A stretch of 64,000 bases of DNA from Eremomyces bilateralis CBS 781.70. Lineage: Eukaryota > Ascomycota > Dothideomycetes > Eremomycetales > Eremomycetaceae. The stretch covers positions 358,223 to 422,222 of the forward strand of contig NW_022985083.1 of the NCBI RefSeq assembly GCF_010015585.1. Reading direction: 5' to 3'. The notes beneath the pieces were generated by a model. The model worked only from the letters and a program-made list of their open reading frames with translations. It was not told the origin of the DNA and did not search any database. Shown piece by piece: positions 46,401-56,926 of this stretch. Both the position numbers and the translations under genes were made by a program. The stretch's first letter is position 1; each line of letters opens with the position of its first letter.

Positions 46401-46687
46401 ATAATGAGCTGCGGGCGGCGATGCGGCACGTGTTCAGTGCGCGGCACGCGAACACGGTGCGGGCGATGAATAACTGGGAGCGGAAGAGCAGCTACTTGTT
46501 GAGGGAGATTGTGAAGTGGAGGACGTATGTGGAGGGGTTGAAGGAGGCGGGAGAGCGGAAGAGGGGGGTGGATGAGAAGCGGGAGAAGGCGAGGATTGAG
46601 AAAGGGGAGGCGGAGAAAGAAGAGAAAGGGAGCGTGGAGAATGAGGAAGTCGAGACGGAAGAGAAGGTGGATGAGATACCCTCGTAG
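40433..46687 (+). CDS. Sec7-PH domain Arf guanine nucleotide exchange factor, 2084 aa
   Basis: A single 6.25-kb exon. The ATG at 40433 was chosen (MESSSSRTSVPP); codons in front of it have no upstream ATG. Residues 1-1230 are Ser/Pro/Gln-rich and disordered, with a basic patch and Q runs near residue 545. The Sec7 domain spans about 1239-1376: AQKIFDGDESFLKKDLAAAW, GYNILLAFRDLCTRLVVKAE with the glutamate finger in KAESQQLDR, and AYSILMLNTDLHIADINERM. A PH domain lies at about 1685-1845 (WAKEGILQHRHHLERVDRAG, WALSLPTGAVHLFQAGTPEM), interrupted by a serine-rich loop. A coiled coil ends the protein. This order matches EFA6/Psd/Yel1-type Arf6/Arf3 exchange factors at the plasma membrane. Assignment to that subclass is by domain order. 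Confidence 0.9.
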   Translation: MESSSSRTSVPPRSTSSTSASTSHRPRNRPRRSREAPSSSRHRENDIDEDLSPPQTPKARNPGKSSSRSHRRDSERMRRLNTHAAPHETFLDDITPVDGPSYESLARHQRDCYRDDEEFDPRDSHDLTYGNLTRNSVVDNMLLSLDSFGMGDIVMPGSFPSGSPTTPTFYEGENDSRYGTTPATNGNTGRYRGHTYTSSYSSDYDLQQAEYMGRRSSSQYAPAKNGLHLSSARTSPERRHRGGYADSGATASHARSRGKKGSKGSGSSSLDYGYHQVLGSMRRSGGLGSRSASFDQGYERLVKSTSATQPDGMRKGGLHKTTTAPDRDHGRMQHQQQHYQYPQSPVEIGGGQGMDYYSNFDAAPTPTVPAGPRRGTPLASPATAGTPTAPNYPPPLPPSYAPPAPPVRKNSAKSSSSRMGRKKKAAAVQASKEALGTATLKGSGRNHKEQGNLPSADESQLDQLFSPVDNNHGGPGANPSSLIAGAGAGSSDLAAPSPNVSFHKSSTAIPSGQALPSTTAPKDTRPGFFRRVFGSSKNNSAQQAQQQQEQLRAQQQKQLQVQLENAQSLNVLTYRPTSPPASSPSPQQQPSSRNADMHHFRPSRRPKTQPSSSHIAGQLKTSPTAPPPTATHPNPTSSSPHGASKGRHSISRPSTHDENEEMPMPAPPQTLVKKGSSFFRRRKKSFVTETPPVPQSLQPAPPSRTGRPPMSSSSRQTQSRGEGDHLAEANGRPSESVPQPLSPSISSLRKVMDPFLTHGNGVEGAVDGHLKKDTSAAGTVGDVKSPQDLYFDSREMQSPTLADKDAMSANANAEINPSSNGDSGATARFAQMVGAADRTSADAPRDVVRPSTGIETGMSSGSTTTASSTLPATKPPSRHTLHDRPASSHPNLTEKLFSNPRSTSTPDSQRLKLKMRHPGSTNTAHRSRSPPKPLPHDDSTSFLADSSGPEDRSGRPSPVPQTFTHLSSRSSAVTEGSINQSGTPSPTFGLPEEQQQHQQQRSGKENVHPRQEKRYQAGTRTGDEDKLSPILSTAGSPRLRDANHNVGNLAVDANTNATHLSLDSASSSPRETSPGTGTPSRTSRSPIRAGQPEWPKRTASLSGRSGSATSRSNRVWLEPSSSEEKLAGVEDDKPKKINNKVVVDDEYDEDEDERLKLPMEGVRAVRVASAVREGEETGMDLSALDALDGVSPVSTDANANEEFASATSLPVVRVDTQEEEPKDEEKDPLPIDQEPDDEDREHAQKIFDGDESFLKKDLAAAWLGERVPRHARTRKAYMELFDWSGYNILLAFRDLCTRLVVKAESQQLDRVIDAFSQRWCACNLSHGFKSPDVVHTIAYSILMLNTDLHIADINERMTRSQFVKNTLPTIRRIADESAGDLQVEEVTTIRPTSTQIRFPLPWSQDSDTNKTSSSPTSPNFPATDAVDTIRGSLDAKRRSRSSPHVRGLANGSFRSESDGAAPLDTQNPGDACTVLVHTPYKGNMKGWEAQLEVVLREFYNSIRAQRLPLHGVTTANGHMLGEQQSNNSLAVMAGNVLRRTPSVLSKAPSDTVSYRGRADLRSMTGRWMPSKTRSRPRLTPGLTSSSTMGSSSRTSFDDGSVWSPATSHSTWSKYRHNSFMSVESLGSMSNAADYQRSIGFANALSQAIVREGSMNFGGSAVNLSEEMGNGGVALLEDESLELEGPPWAKEGILQHRHHLERVDRAGKDSKKDKGWAEAFAVIEKGVMRLFLFKHGAGKDSSSAMSKSLRIRSKKHLSNLVSGSSSSSSSPAPFAPVGGGNWLDNAEPAGEFLLRQTIASALPPPGFSPSRSHVWALSLPTGAVHLFQAGTPEMVVEWVTTANYWSARLSKAPLGEAVSNVEYGWGDGLLNASQQRTRTSTPTGETPPTSQGRTSRQSIATVDMRRPSTTSAVGLPRPSFASHDTARTSFEASFSASNSAVRSGTRPGDRATVHEWQQPTASMMASNLSEAEQLATLTAYVTTVEQELVTHNELRAAMRHVFSARHANTVRAMNNWERKSSYLLREIVKWRTYVEGLKEAGERKRGVDEKREKARIEKGEAEKEEKGSVENEEVETEEKVDEIPS

Positions 46688-47270
46688 ATATTTGGTTTCT
46701 GGACACGAGATGGGACGACACTCGTTCCATTGTTTTTAATCGTCACTATTACTTGCGCATGGTCTGGGAAAATGGGGTTAGCGCGTCGGATATTTCGTCC
46801 TCTGGTTTATTGAGGACACCGGCGGCTCGCTCAGCTATCGTGTAATATCAGTAGCATTGTTCTTCATTCCTTGGATGCTGATGCCGCTGTCATCGTCACA
46901 GCAAACATGTTGCATATGGGTACTGTGGCATTGCTTGCCTTCATGGAGGGCGACAGTTTAGTTGGCCTATTTCTGCTGTATTTCTAGTACGGGATGAAAA
47001 GGATACGGTCGGGTACGCTTCAATTGGCATCGAAGCAAATGAAAAATGTACAGAAGATTTAAAGATATGATTATCTGCACTAGACTTAAGGCTGGCTCTC
47101 TTTCAACTTGGATGATGTCCGATCATTGGAGTGTTTGTCAAAACTTTTCCTGAAGTTCCGTATGAACTCCTAGCTGCTCAACGGCACCGTAGGACAGACG
47201 GATTGCAATGATCGGGAAGGTACATGAACCAATGGACAAATCTCCATTCATCTGTAACAGCTGCATAACA
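46688..47270. other. Convergent intergenic region between the Sec7 gene and PEX6
   Basis: 583 bp containing both 3' flanks; no gene seen. Confidence 0.6.
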
Positions 47271-50200
47271 TCAAGAATACAATTCCTCCTCATCATTCCC
47301 CGCCGCATCCGTAAACCCCCTCTCACTCACGCTACTCCCTCTCCTCCCCTTCCCCTTCATGATGCCCGACCCATTTACCGACCCATTACTCCCTTTCAAA
47401 TGGTCCGTCCGAATCACAAATTCATCCTCATCATACGGCTCATCCGTCCTCTGCGAGCTCCGCTCATCATCCTGATAGCTTGCCTCGCTCACCGCACTGC
47501 CATCGGGCGTATGCACTGGCCCTTCCGCCAGCGCCGACAAGTTCTTCGAGCTGCCTTTGCCTTTGCTCAGCCGTCGCTGCTTGCCGGACACGGACACGAT
47601 GCGCCGGAACATGCGTTGCACACCGTCCGGCTTCTTTTGGTTGCTGCCGGACGTGGCGGGGGTGTGGTGGGTCAATGTCGGGGAGCCGGGGCCCGAGGAG
47701 TTGCTGCGGGAGTCATGGGGCCCGGCGTGGTTGGCGGAGATGGAGTTCGTGGCGCCATGCGAGCGCACATCGCCCGCTGAGGGGGACGCGTGCAGTTTGC
47801 CGTTGCTTTGAACCTTGGGGGCGCCTTCGAAGGCTCGGCGGACGCGCTCGTAATGGCCGAGTTCTTCGACGCTGACAGATGGCACGAGCTCGCGTTTAGC
47901 GCCCTCGAAATCTTCCTCGGTGACCATTACTGCCATGTCTTCGGGGGTGGCATAGTGATCGAAGAACTGTGCGATCGTGGTCTTCGGCTTCGGCTTTCCC
48001 ATGCGGTCATCTTCCTGCGCAGCAAGTGCATTGATGGCGGCCACTTTTTCGTCGACATGGAAAGCTTGTCGTGTGATTGCTTTCAGCATTGCATCAGAGC
48101 AGAGAGCGTACAAGTCTGCGCCGGTGTAGTTGAACGGAAGGGTAGATGTGACCCTGGCGAGCGACACCGACGGATTGAGGGCGAATCTAAGCGGCTGTTG
48201 TTAGCATATACGAAAGTAAATAAGCAGCGACGGAGAACCTACTTCCTTGTTAAAGCCCCCATAACCATCGCTTGCTTCTCATGAGTGTCACTGATGCCCA
48301 GGTAAATCATCTTATCGAAGCGTCCCGGTCGAAGCAGCGCCTGGTCCAACAAGTCCGGTCGATTCGTCGCGCCGATGACGAAAACACCTCCGGCTCCCTC
48401 TTCACCCTCACTCATGCCATCCAATTCCGCCAGCAGCTGACTGACAATCCGGTCCATGACACCGCCCGAGTCTCCTTGGTTCCCTCTCTTCGGTGCGACG
48501 GAATCCAATTCGTCAAAGAAGACGACGCAAGGCCGTGCATCGCGTGCCCTTTGGAAGACACGGCGAACATTCGCTTCCGACTCACCGATGTACATGTTGA
48601 GCAACTCGGGGCCTTTGACGCTGAAGAAGTTGAGGCTGAACTCGGTCGCGATCGCCTTGGCGAGAAGCGTCTTTCCGGTACCCGGTGGTCCGTAGAACAG
48701 GATACCGCTTCGTTTCTTCAGACCCTTTGCAAACAGCTCGGGTCGTTGGAGCGGCAACGAGATGGTTTCGAGCACAGCGGACTTGACGTGCGATAGACCA
48801 CCCACATCGTCCCAGGTGACGTTCGGAATCTTCGGCGCGCCAATGGAATCAGCGAAGTTCTTCCGCGCCGCGTCAACCGCGGCATCGAAATCGGCTTTGG
48901 TGAGGCTGACGCTGGCGGCACCGCCGGACAGCTCGACATCCATCGGCGTGATGATGGTCTGGCTGCCGTTCGAAGCTTCGAGGACCTTTTTGCCTTCATC
49001 GACAACAACAGCGATGCGTCTCCCTCTCGCAACACCGGCGCGCTCGACGACATCGACCAAATCGCCTGCAACCAACGCTGCAGTCCGAACCGCAACGCTC
49101 CTCAAATCCACTTCGGCCGCCAACCTCAACCCCCTCTCCTCCACCACCTGTCGCAAAATCCCTTCTCTCTCTCCCTCATCAGGCGCACCGATCTCAATCT
49201 CATGGCTGAAAATCCCACGGATCCCCTCGGGCACTTTCTCGACATCAGTAGTCGTCGCTACCAGCACCCGCACCGAGCTCTTCACATCCTCCAACGCGCC
49301 ACGCATCCGCTCGGCCGTCAACGCATCGATGTGCCGGATGAGCAACACCGTGGATTCCGCTCCACAGGCGACCGCGCGGTCAGCTCGTGCGCGGAGGACG
49401 CCCTCGGACTTCACGTCGCCGCCGCCCGCCGTGGCCTCGGTCAGGATGTCCCATGCATCGATGGGGAAGACATGCAGACCGAGGTCGGCGGCCGCGCGGG
49501 TGGCCAGGGTGGCTTTACCGATCGACCGCTGGGTGCTGGTGAGCAGGATCGCGAGGGGCGGGATGTCTAGGGCGATTGCGCGGGGCGAGGTAGAGGCGGC
49601 GAGCAGTTCGCGGAGACGGCGGCGGAGCGCCGGGATTTGGGGGGTGGGGGGGGCGAGGAGCGGGAGGCCGCGGGTGGAGGTGGAGTAGATAGGTTGCGGC
49701 GACGGGAGGGCGGAGAGGTAGTAGGGCCATGTGCTGGTCGTGGACGCGGCCAATGGAGAAGCCGGGAGAGTTGCGGGGATTTTGCTGATCTCTGTGCCGG
49801 CTTGGACCATTTTGGTGTTGGATGCATCGACGCAGGTTACGCCGCCCCAGAGCTCTTCCTCGCCTTCGACTTTCGAGGAAGCCGGGACGACGTTGCCCAC
49901 CTTGAACCAGGCAATGCCCACTCCTTTTCTCGCATTTTCTGAGCCGGTCTTGACTTTCGAGAGTAGTTCATCGGTAACTGAATCTTCGCTTGCGCCACTT
50001 GCTGGTTGGAATACAGCTTTACCCAGCTTCTCGTCGACCGCAATGCCGACCAAATCACCAGTCTTAACAATGCGAGTCTTCCCTTCGAAGTACTCTTTGA
50101 GCCCCGAAAACAGGCTAGGCTGCATCGATCGATCGGTGCTGAGCGGCGTAGCTACCTTCAGTAGCGTCACTTCCTTTGCAAGCGGAGGAGAGGCACTTGG

Positions 50201-52003
50201 GGGAACCTTCCTGTTCGTCCCTGGTCGACCGATTACGCTCGCTCGCTCGCTCGGTACGTGATGTGCCATCAAAGGAGCGATTCGAAGATACTTCGGATCG
50301 CCCAAGTTCGATAGGAGGATAGGGCTGGCATACACTGCGGGAGCCGTGGGCGGAGGGAACAGCCCGGGAAATGTCATCATCCCACGCGGATGGTGCTCCC
50401 GTTCACTATGACCGGCGTTCGCACCTCGTTTCTTCGCCATATGTTCGGGGAGGCCGTACACGCGCACCGTTCGCCATTCGAATTCCTCAGGTTCTTCGTC
50501 CCGTCCGAAAGCTCCTAGGATTCCTCGAGGGAAATTGGGATTGTCGCTCGATGATTCAATGCGTACCCAATCGCCAGCAAAGCAACCTATTCTGACGAGG
50601 GCATGAGTATCGACAAAGACCCGTGCTTCATCGTCCGATGAAGAACTCGGCTTTGGATACAGCAGCTCGTCCGGTATCTTGCTCATAAGCCCGTGTGGCT
50701 TGAAAAGCTTCCCTCGTGGGCCTCCAGGTCGAGCTGTGCCGGCCGTGAAGGAGGAGATGATTGATCCAGGAGTTGAAATGCCGTTCGTCCTCGCATTCGC
50801 TCGCGGAGTTGCGACAGAAAATGCAGAGAGCACACCGGACGACTGCGGCGGCAAAGTCGGGGTATGTAGTTGTATAACATCATCTGAGCCATCCGAAAGA
50901 TCCGAGTCCGAGTGCTCAAGCTCCGAGTCAAGGGTATCTTCGTCGGTCGGCGAATTCCTATCCTCTGCGGCGCTGTAAAACTGCTCGTTCGACGTGTCTT
51001 CCCCTTCGGAGATCTGGCGTTGCTCATGTTCTGGGTCTGAATCCTCTCCCTCTTCAGGTATACCATTGACGAAAGGCTTCGGGCTCAACGGCGTGGAAAC
51101 GCGGGCGGCCTTTGCGTTTGAAATGGTTGAATTCCGCGACTTGACGATGACGATGCGTGTACTGGGTAGTATGATACCCTGTGAAACAGGTTCGCAAGCG
51201 CTGATCTTCGCTGGCGGTGGAGGGACATGCGTGATAGGATGAGAAGGTAGCGGAAGTGGGAGCAGGTCGCCCGTATGGACAACGTGCGGTATCTTCAATG
51301 CATCTCGAACTGAGTTCTTCCAAGCTCGCTCCTGCGTCGCAGCCTGCTCTGCCCGCGTGGGATACTTGGCTGGCGGCTCCTTACGGCCTATAGGGGATTT
51401 TAGAGGGAACGTTCGAAACCCCCCTCCAAACTGTTGCTGCACCTCATCCAACTTCCTGAGCCCTTCGGTGTCCAAGGTGACATACACAGCATCCAAGGCG
51501 AGTGGAACCACATCGAGCACGCGGATCTCGATCGCCGCATCACGCCTATGTGGTATTCTGCTGGGGCAGAGGGTGTTCATCGCCTGCTGAAAGCTCTGGA
51601 GGGTTGGCGCATGAGCAGGAAACTGGATCGCTGAATGCGGTTCCCGCGGCACCATATCTGGAGTCAAAGGAGGTCGGACGGGTAGAATTGTCCATGGCGA
51701 AGACGAGGGCGACGTGATACCGGATGGCATCCATGGCGTAATTGCAACGTGGAAGATCTTGCCTTGTAACGCGGCGAGACTCTGGGCATCTGAGTATTGT
51801 TAGCATTCCACCTCGACTGGAGGCCTGAAGATATACGCACCCGCCGAGACGCTGTATCCAGGGAATAGGTCGCAGAAGAGATCCTCTGTGATAACGCCAA
51901 CATCTCCTTTCATCCGCTCGTCGAGCAGAAGATGTGCCGATATTGCGGGCTTGTCGCGTCGTCGCCTCCGTCTCCGACGACGTGCATCGTATGATTGAGC
52001 CAT
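47271..52003 (-). CDS. PEX6: Peroxisomal AAA ATPase Pex6, 1541 aa, 3 exons
   Basis: Exons I infer: 51841-52003, 48243-51789 and 47271-48186 (4626 nt). Pex6 pairs with Pex1 to pull ubiquitinated Pex5 from the peroxisome membrane. The start at 52003 gives MAQSYDARRR followed by a run of nine arginines in all, then KPAISAHLLLDERMKGDVGV. The first ATPase module (about 840-1000) is degenerate: its P-loop position reads STQRSIGKATLATRA. The second module is intact, with Walker A GPPGTGKTLLAKA near residue 1088, Walker B VVFFDELDSVAPKRG near 1143, and GATNRPDLLDQALLRPGRFD. The last 170 residues are a disordered extension, making it somewhat longer than usual. The weak D1 is normal for Pex6. Confidence 0.95.
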
Positions 52004-53090
52004 CTCCTTCGTACACAAGATCTAGCAACTGAAATTCAAGAAAAATGATGGAAATCAGCCAACAGCATGGAGGGAACTATACAACAGGTCACAACGGGAT
52101 GCCGTGAACACGGGCGATCATCTTCACGCTTGGGATCAGAGCCGAGGTTCCGGGGGTCCACGACCACGACTACAGCGTAAATCGCCGACACAAGCCAACC
52201 GGATCTCTATCGATTTGGTTACCGAAATATCGGGCCAAGTTACAACTTCAAAGCATTCGCCCGAACTAATAGCTTTGGCGTGGCATTTCGAATACCGAGA
52301 GGTCTCGGGGCCCCGAATTTCGCATTTTGCTTTAGCTCTCCCCGATCGCCACATGCGGGGAAAGCTATAGATGCCAATGCCTTCGTTGGTCACCTGGACA
52401 TATCCTTAAACCCTATCTCGAGCAGGTCGGACTCGAGTCGATAGAGTGAGACAAGTGACGGGTGGCGAGGCAACAATCTCTTTCTTAATCCATTGTGTTT
52501 GGTTCATTGATCCCTACTACATATCATGGGCTCTATCCCTAAGGTATCGGTAGTAGCTATTCAAATGCGAGAGGGAAGCCAGTCCGTCACTGAGACTTTG
52601 AAGTTTCTGTCTATATCCCCAAGTAATCCAATTACTCTATTTATATTGATCTCCTGTACTTCATTCCATCAGATCTAGAGAACGTGTGTAAATCCAAGAT
52701 TTGCCGGTGCGGACTTTGTGGACTGAAACATACCTTACCTGCAAGTACCCAACCCTGGAAATGGAGATTATATTGTTGCACATGTACGCCTCTGGTTTGA
52801 CTTGGGTAGTAGACGACCTGCAGTACGCAAGTTTCGGGGAACACAAGCTTTCGGAAAGCGCTGGCAGGAATGAACAGTGCATGATATTGCAGTACGGGAG
52901 ATGACTGCATATTGCATTTGGACAACACGCATATGATAAGAAATACCTGGACAGATCCACTTCCCATTCTCTTCGTTCGACGATGTTAGCGATTTCTTTC
53001 GCCTTAAACCCCCCCCCCAGCCGTCCACCCCTTCGTCTTCGTACATATCAGCTGTGATACTGGGCTCGTAAGTCGACATGGTAGGCTCAA
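52004..53090. other. Intergenic: PEX6 promoter side
   Basis: 1.1 kb between PEX6 and the pseudogene. No coding frame is supported; frames at 52641-52967 (minus) look random. Confidence 0.5.
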
Positions 53091-54535
53091 TCAGTACGAG
53101 GTCGTTTGACTCCCTTCTTCAGCTTTCGCAGTGGGCTTAATATTCTTCCACGGCAGGTCCTCCTCAAAGCCCGCAAGCGCCAATATATTCTTTGTCGCCT
53201 GATCGTACTCCTAGTCGAACTTGAGTGGATCGCCGAGCTCCTCGCGGATAATCGAATGGACGGCATCGAAAAGGTCTGTATTAGAGAATACAAATAACTC
53301 ATCAAACTCCGCGTCGTCGGCGCCAATAACGCTTTCCATTAGGGGCGAATAGCCATCGAAGCCCATCATAGACCAAGGGCTGTCAATAATGGTTAAGCAC
53401 CCTCCATACGTGGACTCACAGCACACGCAGGGACTGCGCTCTGCATCCACCAAACATTGACCTAAGTATATAAAGCCGAATTGCCTCTTCCAGCTCGCCG
53501 GCTTGGGGCACTCGATCTTGGTGGCAAGGCGGCGATGGAGGCGCTTGAGTGCTGTTTAGAAACGGGTCTTCATATTGTTCAAGAAAGTTTCAACCGCGTT
53601 ACACTCGGCCTTTCAGAGAGTCCCGAATGATGGAGGGATTATAAGCGCATTGGAAGCTGCCCACTGCGCGGAAAGGGCAGCAAACATCTTCACTGACCGC
53701 AGTTTGAACGCGATCTAGACGAAGAAATCTATATCGTAAACGTATTCGAGATAAAAGTTCACCGAGGTATTCAGCTCTCTCGCGAAGTATTCGTTTTCCA
53801 TAGGCTTGCGGAGCACGCTAATACCGTACACTTTGGCTACTTTCGCCAGTAGTCGTTAAAAGTGCGTGTCCGAACTTGAGTTGAGGTGTTTCAGGGCGAA
53901 GCACTCAGGACGCATAAAGAATGGCAGATGGTACAATACCGCAAAGAACTTATTGTGAACCTCGATAATAACTTCGTGGATGGCTTGAAACCGGCGATCA
54001 TCGATGAGAGGCTCATCGCTATCCTGAGTCGCTGGGGCGAAGATGAAGTGGATCGTTAAGGGTCAAGGAGGCTCCGTGCCAGATGGAGTACATATCACTA
54101 AAGAAATTCTTCGGTTCTGGGTGTTCGAGTTTGTCAGTATTTAGACCCGTTGACGTAGACGAACGGCGAGTCTTACCAATTTCATCATGCGGAACATCGT
54201 GTCTGTTTCGTCCGTAACGAAGCGACTTTGAGCATCGAATTGCAGCTCGAACACATGCTTAATGTTCTTTGGGGAGTCACTAGGGATTGGACCGTCGGAA
54301 TTCTCTGGAGTTACCCAACTCCTTGGACTGTCGTTCCCTTCTTTCTCCCCATCCAAAGCTATCTCGGAGTCCAGATAGGTCGACGTGGACTCAGACAACT
54401 GGTCCCTGAGGTACGCCGAATACATTTTGAGGAGGAGGCTGTGAACTCGATAGACGTCCTGTACCTTCTTGGACAGCCGGATCTCGACATCTGCGGTGTC
54501 CTCGTTGGGGATTTGAAACGAGACATCGCGGCTTC
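53091..54535 (-). pseudogene. Decayed gene, possibly BTB/POZ-domain type
   Basis: The minus strand carries a protein-like frame of about 325 codons (54065 down to 53091) with only scattered stops. They are TGA at 54063-54065, TAA at 53856-53858, TAG at 53715-53717, TGA at 53613-53615, TAA at 53556-53558 and TAG at 53211-53213, all in one frame. Between them it reads smoothly: FQAIHEVIIEVHNKFFAVLY, KVYGISVLRKPMENEYFARE, SVNFYLEYVYDIDFFV, MFAALSAQWAASNALIIPPS, LVDAERSPCVCCESTYGGCL. Upstream, another exon-like frame has ADVEIRLSKKVQDVYRVHSL then LLKMYSAYLRDQL, which resembles the start of a BTB fold. A GTAAGA to CCCAG intron may join the two, and a frame change is needed near 54080. All six stops could come from C-to-T changes in CAA, CAG or CGA codons, so a RIP-like process is possible. 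Confidence 0.72.
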
Positions 54536-55249
54536 ATGCAAGTGATATGAGTTCGGGGATGAAACTCAATGGACGATGGTTGTAATGGGGATGACGACGA
54601 TTGGTATCTGTCGTTGTGTGATGGACGAAGGGGAAATGAGTATGACAAAGGAAGTGAAAGCGAAATTTCTCTAATTAGGCAGACGAGTCGAGGAGGCAAT
54701 TGGGTTGACTGCTGCTTCCTTTCCTGGAAGGACCGGCGCGTTATTGCATGCGCACACGTCGCGATACCACGTGTCGTGTCCAGACGTCGTGAGTTTAGTG
54801 AGTTCATTGGACTACCAGTTTGAGGACAACTCGACGGGTAGCATCGAGTAATTTGTAAAGTCCTTAGGATCCGCGTTGCCGGCTTGTTGGTTGAGAATTG
54901 AGGTAGCCAGGACCGGACTGAGCGTGTATGGGGAAGTGACAAGGATAGCGAGCGGCAATTGGGAGGCTTCGAAATAAGCTTGAGCGTGGAGCGACTGAGA
55001 GGTTGGATGAGGTGAAAGCGAAATGAAAGCGAAGTGATCACGCAGATATGGAAGGGTCGAAGGAAGATGAAATCACTCGATCAACGTCATGGCACAAGTC
55101 AGGCACGCAAGGAGCAGCAGAATCATGAAATATGACCTTTCAACGCAGATTCATTCTTCTTCTCTGAATCTACAAAGACAGTTGCCCATATCCGATGATG
55201 AACGTGTGACACCCATGCAACCCCATTGGAACCATGATTTTTGCAGCAA
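54536..55249. other. Intergenic between pseudogene and RPS15
   Basis: About 700 bp holding the 3' flank of RPS15 and the former upstream region of the decayed gene. No gene seen. Confidence 0.55.
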
Positions 55250-55986
55250 TTACTTGAGAGGAATGAAACGAGAAGAGTGGGTGGCACCGATACCCGGTCT
55301 TCCGTGCTTGACAGGTTTGCTGTTCGCTTGTCAGTATATTCCCTCTAAAACCTCGTTTCAAGGAAACCACGTACTATGAGATCGAGAACTCTCCCAGGTA
55401 GTGTCCCACCATCTCGGGCTTGATCTCCACCTGATTGAACTCCTTCCCGCTGTAGATTCCGATCACGCTGCCGATCATCTCCGGCACCACGATCATGTTC
55501 CGCAGGTGCGTGCGCACCTCGTCGGGCTTCTCGTTGGGCTTCGCCTGCTGCTTGGCCGTGCGCAGCTTCTTGATGAGGCCCATTGGGCGGCGCTTCAGGC
55601 CACGGTTGAATCGGCGGCGGGCGCGCGCATGGACGAGGTCGCGGAGTTGCTCGGAGGAGAGGTCAAGGAGCCTGGGGGGTGGGTTAGTGATTGCTCTGAT
55701 GGGTTGTCGGGGGTGGGATGGCGTACTGGTCGAGGTCGACTCCACGGTAGGAAAACTTGCGGAAGGTTCTCTTCTTCTTGATCTCTGTATTCGTTGTTAG
55801 CCATCTATATGTTTTCTACACATCGTCATGGCGCGATTCGTTGTGCGTGTCGCTCGGTTGAAGGTCTTCAGAACGTAAACGGATGGGTGAGAGTCGTACC
55901 GGCAGCCTCTTCGGCGTTCTGGAGATTGTCAGCATTCCTCGCTCCAAAAGACATCGAGGGTGACTCACGTATTCAGCGTCAGCCAT
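55250..55986 (-). CDS. RPS15: 40S ribosomal protein S15 (uS19), 153 aa, 5 exons
   Basis: Exons I infer: 55969-55986, 55900-55918, 55727-55784, 55375-55671 and 55250-55319 (462 nt). Two of the exons are under 20 nt. The translation begins [20 protein letters not shown], passes through [40 protein letters not shown] and [20 protein letters not shown], and ends in [12 protein letters not shown], the uS19 signature. uS19 sits in the head of the 40S subunit near the decoding site. An exon of 18 nt that carries only the first six codons, followed by one of 19 nt, is typical of intron-rich fungal ribosomal protein genes. Confidence 0.97.
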
Positions 55987-56527
55987 GATTGCGGATTATC
56001 GAAGGGTTCCGGATGGTAGCTTCGATGGTTGCAGATGGTGTGTGGGCTGGTGGAAGGAAGTTGTGTGTCGTGGGTTCGTTTGAGGTTGGAGGCGAAGGCG
56101 AGGTGTGGACTTTGGTGGGAGCCACTAACCAAAATTAAGCGAATAACGACGGTCTTGGCACGATCTCGGTGCTTACTGAAAACACCCAATACAGATATCA
56201 AACACGCAGAATTTCGGAATTTTGGACATTATTTACGCACACGATCACTTGTGAGCATGGAAATGGATGTGAAGCTAATGTGCCTTTTATTTTCGAATTG
56301 GTCAACCGGTTGTGGCTTCTCGGTGCAGATGGTACGATATAGGTCATCATTGAAAATGTGAAGATTAGCAGCTCAAGCAGAGCAATTGACCGTTGACAGC
56401 CCATCCCTCAGTTGATATGCCGTCCTTTTCCTTGTCCGAGTGCATTTGTATCCATTGATCCATGCCCCCTTTGGAATGACACCAGTGATCCGTAGAAAAT
56501 GCATTGCAAAGCAAATCCACCCAACGC
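55987..56527. promoter_or_regulatory. RPS15 promoter and 3' flank of the P2 gene
   Basis: 541 bp between two minus-strand ribosomal protein genes. The RPS15 promoter must lie here. No other gene seen. Confidence 0.55.
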
Positions 56528-56926
56528 TTAGTCGAACAGCCCGAATCCCATATCGTCATCGGACTCCTCCTTATCCTCCTCCTTCTCCTCTTCCTTGGCC
56601 GCCTCAGCAGGAGCGGCGCCGCCAGCGGCAGCACCACCCGCAGCAGGAGCAGCAGCACCGGCCGAGGGAACGGAAGCGAGCTTCTCGGTTCCGGCAGCGA
56701 TGAGCTAGATATATAGTTAGTCTTCTGTATCCTATCCGGAGTGGAAGGGCGTCGTAGATCAACATACCTCGTTGAGGTCCTTGCCCTTAAGCTCGCTGAG
56801 CAGGGTGTTCAGGCGCTCCTCGTCGGCTTCAATTCCAACGGCGGAGAGGACAGCCTTGATGTCGTCGGCGGAGGGGCTGTCATTGCCACCGAGGCCGAGG
56901 AGGAGGTAGGCTGCGAGATGCTTCAT
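56528..56926 (-). CDS. RPP2: 60S acidic ribosomal protein P2, 111 aa
   Basis: Exons 56768-56926 and 56528-56704 (336 nt). The N terminus [20 protein letters not shown] is the P2 dimerisation helix, followed by an Ala/Gly hinge ([20 protein letters not shown]) and the acidic tail [10 protein letters not shown] that recruits translation factors to the ribosomal stalk. A non-coding leader intron fits 56937-57005 (GTAAGT to CTCATAG), ending 10 nt before the ATG. Divergent from SPT2. Confidence 0.97.

Noticed and set aside
48762-49688. 308-aa plus-strand frame in PEX6
   Set aside because: Ser/Thr/Ala-rich shadow of the PEX6 D1 region.
54391-55041. 216-aa minus-strand frame upstream of the decayed gene
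   Set aside because: It uses a different frame from the BTB-like segment, is Ser/Arg/Pro-rich and lacks any motif.
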